Of a stretch of 64,000 bases of DNA, positions 13,311 through 23,913 are shown one piece after another. Under the pieces are notes generated by a model, which saw nothing but the letters and a program-made list of their open reading frames with translations, did not search any database and was not told the origin of the DNA. The stretch's first letter is position 1. Every line of letters starts with the position of its first letter. The position numbers were made by a program, and so were the translations under genes. This DNA comes from Ashinkailepas kermadecensis (taxonomy: Eukaryota; Arthropoda; Thecostraca; Neolepadidae): positions 1 to 64,000 of the forward strand of contig JAOTOM010003997.1 of assembly GCA_034440615.1 (NCBI GenBank), in the 5' to 3' direction.

Positions 13311-13832
13311 ATGATAACTACAAAGATGCACACACACAACACTGCATGCACACTCACTTTACAATTTACCCACGCGAAACACGGGAACCCTTTCGGAAAG
13401 GAAAAGGCACGTGCTCGAATTACCAATCTAGTCATCATCTGTGACGAACTCAATGCGCCCCCCCCCCCACCCACTGGGAACACACACAACACATCCAGTC
13501 CAAAGAGCACTTACACTCATACTAGCAAGCCAATACATCCTCACAATACTAAGCACTATCACACCAACTTACGTCACCCTAATGAACACACCATGCACAA
13601 CACCGAACATCACATCTGCTCCCTTCCTTATCTACCCTCCCTACACCGGGAGTGTGATCCTGATCCTCACTTCAGCGACCACCTACCCATAACATGGGTG
13701 CAAAATGGCCCAGTAGTCGGCGCGTCCCAAAGCAACAAACCGCCACCAACACTGCCATCACCTACTCATAACCATTCCGTTATCTACATCTCGCCCGACG
13801 GTCCATCGCCTTTCCGGACAGTGGAAGCTTAA
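13311..13832 (+). mobile_element. LINE endonuclease-domain remnant (APE-type, C-terminal part)
   Basis: Reads on the plus strand like the second half of an apurinic-type endonuclease of a non-LTR retrotransposon. FTHAKHG at about 13367 resembles the GDFNAKH block, and SDHLPI at 13674-13691 is the C-terminal catalytic Ser-Asp-His block. The N-terminal half of the domain is not visible. A parallel open frame (13441-13692) carries LILASQYIL, resembling the block between the two motifs, which implies frameshifts. A C12 run (about 13457) and stops just after 13830 confirm decay. This is the 5' part of the LINE that continues through the 79-bp array to about 16200. Clade I, Jockey or a relative by general pattern only. 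Confidence 0.65.
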
Positions 13833-13997
13833 AAAAAACCTACTGGATTAGCTGGAAGAAAAAGCTGACTGGTTAACTGCTTTCGAGCTCTGTCCGGCTA
13901 TGCAACTACGAATCATCAACTCTCTCCTCTTCTGCTTGCAGACATCCTCCTCAAGACAGCACACCAACACATGTCATGCACAAAACCAAGGCACCCA

Positions 13998-15262
13998 CAC
14001 ACCTAGCGCGGCATCCTGGGTGGAATGATGAGTGTCACCGAGCGGTCCGCACGAGGAACCACTCACGACGTAGATACACACCTAGCGCGGCATCCTGGGT
14101 GGAGCAATGAGTGTCACCGAGCGGTCCGCACGAGGAACCACTCACGACGTAGATACACACCTAGCGCGGCATCCTGGGTGGAGCGATGAGTGTCACCGAG
14201 CGGTCCGCACGAGGAACCACTCACGACGTAGATACACACCTAGCGCGGCATCCTGGGTGGAGCGATGAGTGTCACCGAGCGGTCCGCACGAGGAACCACT
14301 CACGACGTAGATACACACCTAGCGCGGCATCCTGGGTGGAATGATGAGTGTCACCGCGCGGTCCGCACGAGGAACCACTCACGACGTAGATACACACCTA
14401 GCGCGGCATCCTGGGTGGAGCAATGAGTGTCACCGAGCGGTCCGCACGAGGAACCACTCACGACGTAGATACACACCTAGCGCGGCATCCTGGGTGGAGC
14501 GATGAGTGTCACCGAGCGGTCCGCACGAGGAACCACTCACGACGTAGATACACACCTAGCGCGGCATTCTGGGTGGAATGATGAGTGTCACCGCGCGGTC
14601 CGCACGAGGAACCACTCACGACGTAGATACACACCTAGCGCGGCATCCTGGGTGGAGCAATGAGTGTCACCGAGCGGTCCGCACGAGGAACCACTCACGA
14701 CGTAGATACACACCTAGCGCGGCATCCTGGGTGGAATGATGAGTGTCACCGCGCGGTCCGCACGAGGAACCACTCACGACGTAGATACACACCTAGCGCG
14801 GCATCCTGGGTGGAGCAATGAGTGTCACCGAGCGGTCCGCACGAGGAACCACTCACGACGTAGATACACACCTAGCGCGGCATCCTGGGTGGAGCGATGA
14901 GTGTCACCGAGCGGTCCGCACGAGGAACCACTCACGACGTAGATACACACCTAGCGCGGCATTCTGGGTGGAATGATGAGTGTCACCGCGCGGTCCGCAC
15001 GAGGAACCACTCACGACGTAGATACACACCTAGCGCGGCATCCTGGGTGGAGCGATGAGTGTCACCGAGCGGTCCGCACGAGGAACCACTCACGACGTAG
15101 ATACACACCTAGCGCGGCATCCTGGGTGGAGCGATGAGTGTCACCGAGCGGTCCGCACGAGGAACCACTCACGACGTAGATACACACCTAGCGCGGCATC
15201 CTGGGTGGAGCGATGAGTGTCACCGAGCGGTCCGCGTGAGGAACCACTCACGACGTAGATAC
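13998..15262 (+). repeat. 79-bp tandem array derived from LINE ORF2 linker, 16 copies
   Basis: Sixteen nearly identical 79-bp units. Each encodes, in one frame, HLARHPGW-N/S-DEC followed by HRAVRTRNHSRRRY. This is the Trp-x-x-x-Glu-Cys linker known just after the endonuclease in I/Jockey/R1-type LINEs; the LINE reading continues directly into unique sequence after the last unit. Unit variants (gaatgatg / gagcaatg / gagcgatg) are ordered rather than random. Since 79 leaves remainder 1 on division by three, each added copy shifts the frame, so the array could only spread in a dead element. Confidence 0.9.
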
Positions 15263-16200
15263 GAAACACACTGCATTCCAAAACCACTCTCTACATATAG
15301 ATATCACAAAGCACTCTGCAGGCATACTATCAAACACGCCAATAATTTCACCTGAAATATGCTTACCAGTCAATTTCATTTGAAAACAAATTAACCTTAT
15401 CCCTCTTGACGACATTTGGACACGTGTGCGAGCATTCCAACACGTAAACCAGCACTTAAAGTCACCACTCTCACACAACATAACAATACCATCACAGATC
15501 CACAAATCGTCGTAAGCATCATTGCAAACAACTATCACCTTGCGTCATCAGCACTCCCGCTCGACACTTCACTTCCAATTAAGCTCACGCTCACATCTAC
15601 ACAACACTAGATTCATACCGACATAGCTACAGATGGCAACCTCAGAGACGAGGAACGCTAGCGTAGGACCAGAGAACATACACTGTCAATTTTTGCAAAC
15701 ATTTTCGACACTAACACTTGCTTTCCTCGCCACGCACATCCAGGAAGCGGCGACCCGGAAATTCCCCACGGTCTCCAAATAGAGCAAATGGCACTATCAA
15801 CAACGCAACACTTTTTGCATCACATGTACAACTTATATATACAGGGACGATTAGATTAGCCTCATTGCTACCTTTTAGGTCGATTATTTCAAGTCAGATT
15901 TGTGTTCCACATCTCAGACACTAAATTCCCCACTATTGGTTCAACGCAAGGCTCCTTTCTCAATTCCCTCCCATTTATTTTCGGCCGAAGCTTAATATTT
16001 GCAGACAATCTCTTGGTGTACATTGCACTCGACGTAGATGACATTGTGCGAGACTTCGGACTTCTCGTACTTTTAGCATCATACAGAACACCACACAATG
16101 CACAAGGTACATACACTACAACGCGCACTTACAGACTTACAGGGTAAACTTTAAAAAAATGCACAAACCTCAGCAGTAGCATACTTGTAATGTTTTTCTA
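15263..16200 (+). mobile_element. decayed LINE, linker and reverse-transcriptase remnants
   Basis: Continues the element begun at 13311. The array reading runs on into HCIPKPLSTYRYHKALCRHT (about 15266). Then TRKPALKV with TITDPQIVVSIIANNYHLASS (15440-15550) matches the usual pre-RT segment (name, then 'ITDP..ia..la.hf..vSS'). RT is badly damaged: GSTQGSFLNSLPFIF at about 15940 resembles the G-x-PQGSvLSP block, and FADNLLVYI (about 16000) is the catalytic YADD block with Asn replacing the second Asp. The expected segment between pre-RT and PQGS is too short, so an internal deletion is likely. Inactive. Confidence 0.6.
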
Positions 16201-16217
16201 AAGCTCAGTGAAATTCC

Positions 16218-16442
16218 GCAATATGCCCGACATTCCATGTACAAATTAAGCCAACAATCCTTGTCCTTCATCTAAAATCCATAGCAGTTCTGGCTAATGA
16301 ATCACTTCAATTTTCCATTTGATAACCATCCCTTTTTGCATTATCTCCATCAACATCATAAACTATGGCAGCAGTTGCATAGGGTATCTTGCTCACTTTT
16401 CATCATCGAAATGCTGCTTGAAGATGTTGGATGACATTGGCC
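16218..16442. repeat. diverged duplication, copy A
   Basis: About 225 bp that recurs at 16601-16822. Shared blocks include gacattccatgta, ctaaaat-c-tatagca and atatctccat-acatcatc. Between the copies lie short degenerate repeats containing gttgatca. I recognise no product. Confidence 0.75.
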
Positions 16443-16600
16443 TACACCTGTTGATCACTGATTATGTTGATCTACAACTACCTACATATTATTGATCATG
16501 TCAGCCTGCACCTGCAGGTAGCTGATCATGTTTGCTTACACCCACTAATAATTGATTGCATGAACTGCTACACATGCACAATATATATCTCCCTGCAATC

Positions 16601-16822
16601 ACAATATGCCTGACATTCCATGTAAATATCAAACTAAAACATACGTACCTTGTCTAAAATCTATAGCATATAGCAAAATCATCCCTGCAATTTGTCATTT
16701 GACAGCAGTCCAATTTTGCAATATCTCCATAGACATCATCAATATATTGCAGTAATTGGAGCAGGCATCTTACCCACTTTCTTACATCACAATACTGTTT
16801 GAAGGTATGCTATGGCATCTGC
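16601..16822. repeat. diverged duplication, copy B
   Basis: Second copy, same strand, of the segment at 16218-16442, offset about 383 bp, with many substitutions and small indels. It is an old local duplication, perhaps part of a larger degenerate repeat. Confidence 0.75.
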
Positions 16823-18280
16823 CAAACTATCACAATACACATGTGCATTTCAACTGCATCTCTATTTATTTGCACATATATTTTACCAATCATGTGATGT
16901 GAAATGTGCAATATTCATAACTGAAAATAAACTTGGCATGCTATTCATTGATAATTTATCAAGTACCTACATTGGGATGGAGCTTGCAGTTTAGCCCACT
17001 ATGGAATGCCAATTATGGAACTAGGTATAAACAGCTTCCGTTTTGCTGAGGGGGAAGCTTTGCTGTTTGTTCAGCTAAGCCAAACATAATTTATGTCATT
17101 GTCGGTTTCATTATTTTACTAATTTTACCCATCAACATCAAGCCCAAGCTTTTCCTGTTTGTACGCACCGCATTGCGCCGGATTTCAAACAAAAATGTTA
17201 GTTGCTGTATTACCACGATAATAGATTACCTACCCTTCCAAGCTTCATATTTTCCTAAAAATTGGTAACATTTCAGTTTCACAAGCCCTCGCCTTAGCAT
17301 CCATGACGGGAGTCGGTTGAACAACTTTGCATGGAGCAATCCAACGTATGGTTCCCCGTGCGTTTCGGGCTTGGCCGCTTCGAGGCACCACAGATGTGAC
17401 GTCATTGCTACGAGAAGGTTTTTAAATCGATGGCAACCCCGAAGTGAAATTATTAAATGATGCTGGAACTGCTTCTTCTGTAATAAAAATGTTTCAATTT
17501 TGTCTATGAAGTATTATTGCCATTTTTTAAATAAAAAATCCATTACGTGAAACTTGTCCATTGAAAAGATCTGCTGTGTCGAGCATAGCCTCTTACATGA
17601 GTATTTCTACATACCACACAGATTAAGAGAGCTTCATTCAACCTCAGCGACGAGACAGCAGCTGTGCCCATGGGTGGGGTCCGTCACCATTCGAGTTGAG
17701 GGGGATAGATCCCCTGAATATGTATTTAGCTTAGCATTACGCTTACGGGCGTTACATGGGAAATATTCACATAAAATCGCGAATGTGTCGCTCGGTCATG
17801 CTGCCGTGGCGGAACCTATGGCTGCAGCCACTGCTGTCCCCCTCCATCCCAATGACGCAGGAACTGACCCAATGTTGGAAGAAAGAGGGGTGGAAAATGT
17901 TCAGTCGATTCTTTCCTCGCAACGTCCATAGGATAAGTGTTCAGCTCGTCCAAAGCTTGGAGGTGCGATGCTCCCACAGCCCCCCCCCCCCCCCCCACCC
18001 CACCCCCGGCTTCTACACCTGCGCCCATGCCCCTCCCCGTCCCTGGTTCTCGCATCCCTCAGCTGTGAGTACCCCTCGTTGGGGGAGAGACTCAATAGGA
18101 AGGATAAATTGGTAAACAGGAAGACAAAGCTGCAATCAACCACCGACCGGCGGTGGGCCCCCAAAATATATACGATATCCTTGGTCAGATCACCCCCAGT
18201 TCTGTATCTGGATGTGTCCCTGATCAGTCAAAATAATCCCAGAAAATCTGCTGGAGGAGCACCGCTTTCCACTGGTTGTC
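16823..18280. other. AT-rich unique sequence upstream of candidate gene
   Basis: No gene recognised. It holds a CRE-type octamer (TGACGTCA, 17397-17404) and a C17 run (17980-17996) followed by CT-rich sequence. A TATA-like aatatata lies near 18165. Small frames around 17554-18115 have no recognisable product. Confidence 0.4.
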
Positions 18281-18484
18281 GGCCAATCAGCGCCGCTCTC
18301 ACAGTTACGCCCCGCCCCCGTATCCTCGAAGAAGTGCGGCGGCCGTCGGCGCACCAGTCGAGCGGCGACTGAGGCCGGCGGGCTGGGGTGCGGCGCGCGC
18401 GGCAGGTGGCGGCATGTTGTGACGCGCCACCTGTGACCTGTGACCTGTGACCTGTGGCGTGTAGTAGTGTGACATGTAGACGGC
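18281..18484 (+). promoter_or_regulatory. candidate promoter/5'UTR: CCAAT, GC box, DR1 array
   Basis: A GC/CpG-rich block directly upstream of the signal-peptide exon. It contains ggccaatcag (18281-18290, NF-Y-type CCAAT) and cgccccgcccccg (18308-18320, Sp1-type GC box). Three TGACCT half-sites lie at 18434-18439, 18441-18446 and 18448-18453, each one base apart, so on the minus strand they read AGGTCA in DR1 spacing, as bound by RXR/USP- or HNF4-type receptors. A weaker CCACCT half-site precedes them. An in-frame TGA (18470-18472) closes the frame just before the candidate ATG. The start site is not defined. Promoter identity is inference. Confidence 0.45.
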
Positions 18485-18597
18485 ATGTGGCGCGCTGAGA
18501 AGGCTGCGATGCCGCGGTGCCGGTGGCTGGCGGCGCTGCTGCTGCTGCAGCTGCTGTCGCTGCAGCCGACCGCCGTTACAGGATACTACAACTGGAT
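18485..18597 (+). CDS. first coding exon of a secreted protein, Wnt16/Wnt4-like (partial)
   Basis: An open frame from ATG 18485 gives 37 codons plus two bases, ending at a consensus donor gtaagt (18598-18603); the split last codon begins AT. An in-frame TGA at 18470 makes this the first possible Met. A second ATG (18509, residue 9) would also give a good signal peptide. The product has a short basic region, a hydrophobic core LAALLLLQLLSL (residues 15-26), and a plausible cleavage after residue 32 or 33, leaving GYYNW then a split Met. From family knowledge, vertebrate WNT16b starts its mature chain with NWM and has its first intron at that Met, before WLGIASF; WNT4 has NWL at the equivalent place. 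Sequence and intron position therefore suggest exon 1 of a Wnt ligand. Only about five mature residues support this, and no second exon (Trp-Leu-Gly block, conserved Cys) was found in the window; the intron may be long. Another secreted protein remains possible. Confidence 0.5.
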
Positions 18598-19616
18598 GTA
18601 AGTACACACTGCACACACACACACATACTGCTGTGTGCCCACGGGATTTCGTGCTCACACGTGACTTGATTTGCATGTATCAAGGTAACATGGTATGCCA
18701 TGGTCGGGTTCCGACATCAAAACCTTAACACCGGTCCGTGGTGTTTACCGTAGTTGGGGAAGAGGCTCGTAGTTGGGGATGTTCCCGGGCAGCTGATGCA
18801 TTCGTCATAGAAAATTGAGTAAGGTAGCGTTACGGGACGTTCACATACTGACTAGTTTCTGTGACATTGACATTCTGGCTTTCTAACGGTACCGAATGTG
18901 ATGTGATTTGGTCAATTGATATTAGGATGTCATTTATTTTCATCACCATCAGGATGATGATCAATGGTAAGGATTAAAGTAAACGTCAAAAAATATGTTG
19001 TAAACTTAATGAAATCCTCGGCCGCGCTACTGAAGCTCATTTTAGGCAGTCATTTCAGGTAAATGTGGGTACCGCTAAAAGAGAACTGTCCTATTATCTT
19101 AGGGTTCACGATGCGTGTTGCATTCATTATATCTAGTACACCACACAGTCGTATTATTAAACGTGCATCGAAGTTGGAACGATATGTTCTGACCTGCATA
19201 CCTTCCCGCAGTCTTCATCTATGATCGGTTCTGTGGCAGGGAACGGTTTCTTGTACTGCATGCTTGGCACGTACATGTTGGGTATACTGTAGGGATGTTA
19301 GCTTCTAGCAGTAGCTTCGGTATCAAGTTAGGTAGCCAAGTCATAGCCGTATGTGTTCGAACTTGCCAGCCGCTGCCCGCCGCGTTGTAGTACATGCCTG
19401 GCATGGAACACTAACTGCTGAGCCAGCGTCTATGTGCCAACGGCCTGCCGACGGCTCCTCGTGACTTCCGCCGGGTGTGGCGGGTCATGTGGTACGGCCG
19501 CCGGTCAGTGGTGTGTGGAGGGTCCCGGCGCTCAGGAGTCGCAGAGGAGTTATCGACGAGGGTGTACTGTCCCCGCTGCTCTGAGTAGGGTGACTGAATG
19601 TACGTCGACAGCCGGG
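18598..19616 (+). other. presumed 5' part of intron 1, unique sequence
   Basis: Starts with the gtaagt donor and a short CA run (18614-18626). No further exon recognised; sequence is mixed composition and non-repetitive. If the upstream exon is real, most or all of the sequence to the right may be intronic. Confidence 0.35.
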
Positions 19617-19990
19617 CAAGCGTCTGGAGCACACTGATCACTGCATCTAGAGACTGCTTCGAATGGCAACCGGCTGGTGTCCTTGTCCATTCGAAAACCC
19701 AATCTGAGTAGAGGCCAGTTAGCAGCAACTCTTCAGCCAACCAAGCGTCTGGAGCACACTGATCACTGCATCTAGAGACTGCTTCGAATGGCAACTGGCT
19801 GCGGCCCGTTGCCATTCGAAAACCCAATTGATAGAGGCCAGTTAGCAGCAACTCTTCCCAACCAAGCGTCTGGAGCACACTGATCACTGCATCTAGAGAC
19901 TGCTTCGAATGGCAACTGGCTGCGGCCCGTTGCCATTCGAAAACCCAATTGATAGAGGCCAGTTAGCAGCAACTCTTCCCAACCAAGCAT
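19617..19990. repeat. 121-bp repeat, 3 copies, with internal hairpin
   Basis: Three copies (first about 125 bp and more diverged, then 121 and 121) and the start of a fourth. Each has an inverted repeat; copies 2 and 3 have perfect 13-bp arms ttcgaatggcaac / gttgccattcgaa (19783-19795 with 19808-19820, repeated 121 bp on). Each also contains gtctggagcacactgatcac, which matches in reverse complement the 22-bp array at 21592-22478. Confidence 0.9.
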
Positions 19991-20140
19991 CACGATCCAG
20001 ACCAGGCTTCCTTGGACATCACAAGCCGCAGAAGTCTGATACTTCCAGTTGGAGCACAGCTTCTCTGCAATACTTTCATATTTTAGCACACCACAATATC
20101 ATGCATACGTATAGCCGCTCGACTGTCCAACAGGTACTAG

Positions 20141-20331
20141 AGTACCTGGGTCAAGCTCCGTGTCCGTCCGTGGCATGTGTTAGACGACACAGTTCGCTCT
20201 GTTTGGAGTACGTGGGACAGACCCCGTGTCCGTCCGTGGCATGTGTTAGACGGCACAGTTCGCTCTGTTTGGAGTACGTGGGACAGACCCGTGTCCGTCC
20301 GTGAGATTGTTAGACGGCACAGTTCGCTGTG
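20141..20331. repeat. 66-bp repeat, 3 copies
   Basis: Three copies containing cgtgtccgtccgtggcatgt and cacagttcgctctgtttgg. The last copy is truncated and altered. Confidence 0.85.
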
Positions 20332-20899
20332 TCCCCACCCGTAGCTAGAGTGCTTCTCCCGTTCGCCTGGTCGTGCCGCCAGCCTGCTCACCAGAAGCGC
20401 AGTCAACCCAGGTGTCAGTTGGGACTGCAAGGTCGGAAAAATATGCTGTCCCTGGATGTTTCCGATCCAGAACATTATCCTCTCCACAAAAAAATATGTA
20501 TTTTTTTAGCATTTAGAGGTTGAATAATGTTGTTTGGCAATGGACTGTTCTGTAATAAAGTGCTCAAGATTCACTGAAAAGTGCAAACTGTGATTCGGAT
20601 GTTACAGGTTTGAAGAATATCCTCTCCACATTCGATTACCCAAAACATTTTCCTCTGCGCATCCAAATTACAAAGTACAACTCCAACACTGATTGGAACA
20701 CTATTTATTTCTGTTTTCTCCTTGGCGGCTGCCCACCATGAGCATACTGGTCATGAATATCCTTCGTCGTTGGGCTGCCCGTCCCCTGGAGACATTGTGG
20801 CCGCACACCTTTCTCTGGTCAGATAGCCGCCATACCATCCTGTGTACCACCAACGCGAAAGTAAGACAGTTATCAACCAAGACGCTGCTAGTGACAATC
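20332..20899. other. unique spacer with a small hairpin
   Basis: No gene. Around 20471-20529 aacattatcctct faces agaggttgaataatgtt across a core of seven A and seven T, an imperfect hairpin. Confidence 0.4.
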
Positions 20900-21062
20900 A
20901 TGCCCGGTGCCATCAGTGGCAAACAGGCCCAGTATGTCACCATTGACACTCAGTCACACCACTGTCAGTGACAAACAGGCCCAGTATGTCACCATTGACA
21001 CTCAGTCACAGCATCATCAGCGACAAACGGGCCCAGTATATCACCAGTGGCAAACTGGCTTG
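20900..21062. repeat. 52-bp repeat, about 3 copies
   Basis: Copies of aaacaggcccagtatgtcac plus cattgacactcagtcac, starting 20921, 20973 and 21025; the last is incomplete. Confidence 0.85.
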
Positions 21063-21159
21063 TTCCTGGATGCGCCAGCGTCAGCCAGCTCGCTGCTGAG
21101 CTGCTGCGGCCAATTGCGCTGTCCTTGGGTATCAGCACTCCAAGCACAGTGCGCTCGTG

Positions 21160-21283
21160 CTCCAGTTGTGCTCTAGACGTGCTCCAAACGTTCGCCAGAC
21201 GGGCTCCAGACGTGCTCTAGACGTGCTCCAAACGTTCGCCAGACGGGCTCCAGACGTGCGCCAGACGTCTCCAGCTCATCTGT
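21160..21283. repeat. short gctccagacgt repeats
   Basis: About ten units of 10-13 bp (gctccagacgt, gctctagacgt, gctccaaacgt, cgccagacggg), with a larger duplicated block. It shares gctccagac with the array that starts 300 bp further on and may be its relative. Confidence 0.75.
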
Positions 21284-21591
21284 CCAATGTGGAAAATGTT
21301 TGATGAGTTTATGCTTCATAGGTTCATTTTATTCCCGTTAAATCCACAAGCATGCGCTCTTCCATTATTGGGATTCAGACTACACCCTATATATTTCGGA
21401 AGCGAACATTACACTTATGGACGGTGTATGTAAAGAATGAGGCTAAAATCCTTAATATCCATCCCAACCAGCTTGCGCTGGCGGAGCCCACGTCCACAAT
21501 GATAAGATAATGCGGCCAAAACCATATCCTCACATTCTAAGCGTCAGGTTTCAAGATCGTTTGACAGAGACGCAGATCGAGATACAGCGTG
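21284..21591. other. unique spacer between related arrays
   Basis: Non-repetitive sequence separating the gctccagac repeats from the 22-bp array; nothing recognised. Confidence 0.4.
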
Positions 21592-22478
21592 CTCCAGACA
21601 CTCATCAATGTGCTCCAGACAGCAGTGATCAGTATGATCCAGACGCAGTGGTGATCAGTGTGCTCCAGACACGGTGATTAGTGTGCTCCAGACGTCCTCA
21701 TCAGTGTGCTCCAGACACCCTGATCAGTGTGTTCCAGACACAGTGATAAGAGTGCTCCAGACACGGTGATCAGTGTGCTCCAGAAACAGTCATCAGTGTG
21801 CTCCAGACCTACTGATCATTGTGTTCCAGACACCCTGATCAGTGTGCTCCAGACACAGTAATCAGTGTGCTCCAGACACCCTTTATCATTGTGCTCCAGA
21901 CACAGTGATCAGTGTGCTCCAGACACCCTGATCAGTGTGCTCCAGACACAGTGATCAGTGTGCTCCAGACACCCTTATCATTATGCTCCAGACACAGTGA
22001 TCAGTGTGCTCCAGACACCCTGATCAGTGTGCTCCAGACACAGTGATCAGTGTGCTCCAGACACCCTTATCATTATGCTCCAGACACAGTGATCAGTGTG
22101 CTCCAGACACCTTTATTATTGTGCTCCAGACACAGTGATCAGTGTGCTACAGACACCCTGATCAGTGCGCCCCAGACACAGTGATCAATGTGCTCCAGAC
22201 ACCCTTATAATTGTGCTCCAGACACAGTGATCAGTGTGCTCCAGACACCCTTTATCATTGTGCTCCAGACACAGTGATCAGTGTGCGCCAGACACCCTGA
22301 TCAGTGTGCTCCAGACACAGTGATCAGTGTGCTCCAGACACCCTTATCATTGTGCTCCAGACACAGTGATCAGTGTGCTCCAGACACCCTTTATCATTGT
22401 GCTCCAGACACAGTGATCAGTGTGCTCCAGACACCCTGATCAGTGCGCTCCAGACACAGTGATCAGTGTGGCGATGAT
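21592..22478. repeat. 22-23-bp minisatellite, about 40 copies, with unit types
   Basis: Units built on gatcagtgtgctccagacac. Three sorts alternate: cagtgatcagtg, ccctgatcagtg and cccttatcattg. They recur in short ordered series, so amplification worked on multi-unit blocks. The core carries the palindrome TGATCA. Confidence 0.92.
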
Positions 22479-23707
22479 TGCCGCCAGTACATCGGCAGAC
22501 CGCCACTATCACTGACCGGATGTGAAGAGCAATTGTCGCAGGTGATCAAATGAGCAGGCGTGATAATGAAATATTGTGTGGTATTCGCCGAGTACCTGGC
22601 TGAGTATCCAGTACGGTCTGGAGCGCCGCAGTGAATGGTCGCGCACACTCTCAGGCTGCTGGGGCGTCTCTCCCGCTTTGCTGCCAAAGTCAGTGGCTAT
22701 GAGTGTCTGGTGTAACCACTACCTGTAAGAACGGGGAAGACTATGGGAAGACTGGGAGTGTAGCGTGTCTAATGGTAGCGTGGAAATGATTCCAGGTTGT
22801 TGGTAGCCACATGTGCGGAAATCGTGTCAAACCGGGGTGCAAGGCAAGCAGTACCCGGGAGACGATGAAAGCAGCTGTCGGCGATGCGAATGCAGCGGTT
22901 CCGGGATAATGCGGAGCCGATGTCTGCATATCACGTCTGCATAGTTTATCACTTGTTTGACACAAAGCAGGGACATCAATTACCAGGTGTATGCAGTTTT
23001 TAAAGGTTGCACCTTCGTCTCGATCGCGTTCACTTAGCTTTTCCACCGAGGAATGTCTGACTCCTTCCCCTTAGAAATGAATTGTTTCAATCACATATTG
23101 CCTCAGGATACAAAACGGAACTGCAAGCATCAAACTACAATGCAAAAAAATATATATTCATTTGTTAGATGGGTGCAGCTTTCTTCCACTTAGTCATGCA
23201 TCCCGACTTCTCCAGTGAACACGAATTTGCACCAACTGAGACGTTGGGGGGGGGGGGTAGCAAGGCTATATTAATTCTGCTTCTCAGGGAGTGGTGAACA
23301 CCTGGATGTAACTGACGGCACAGACTTGAGGCCTCAATTGAAGGTGTTTTTCCACAGTCGAAAGTTGTGTTGTTTTGCCACAGGGTTAATGCCAAATTAG
23401 AATTTCCGAAACAATGAATTGCAGAGCAATGGATTGAACCCCTTCTTGCCGCGATCCGAAATCAGGTGTCAGCAATGATTCTGCTGCTTCAGTGATTTAT
23501 TTTATGAACAAATGCGTTGAATGCAACGATGGAGTGCACAAGAAAGAGCACGTTTGCAAATTTCATTTGTGCAAATGACTTACTTCTTTGTCAAGCAGAT
23601 CCATTCAACGCGAATTATGTTTTGCATACTTTTTGAAAGACGTGCGATACGCAGAATATTGCATGCGATGGGGCGTGTCGTGTTCCTGCTTAAACCTGTC
23701 CCAGATG
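22479..23707. other. unique spacer, no gene recognised
   Basis: Short frames only (for example 22741-23046 minus, 101 codons; 23521-23949 plus, 142 codons, whose second half is the MITE at 23708). A G10 run lies near 23245. Confidence 0.35.
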
Positions 23708-23913
23708 CAGAGGCGCAGCCAGGGGAATGGGATCCAGGCCGGCTCCCCCCCCCCACCTTAGCAACCAACACTAGATCAAACGAGAAACTTAGAGATTTTC
23801 ACCACGCAAAACCCAACATTTTCGGCGGACTTTGCGCACCGGATACTTCCCCTATTTTATCACATATTGTGTCGTCGGGACCACCACTTAGGAAAATCCT
23901 GGCTGCGCCACTG
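23708..23913. mobile_element. 206-bp hAT-like MITE
   Basis: Terminal inverted repeats of 16 bp with one mismatch: cagaggcgcagccagg at the left, and at the right the reverse complement of cagtggcgcagccagg. Flanked by the 8-bp sequences cccagatg (23700-23707) and accaaatg (23914-23921), six of eight identical, as expected for an aged hAT target duplication. No transposase. It includes a C10 run. Confidence 0.75.
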
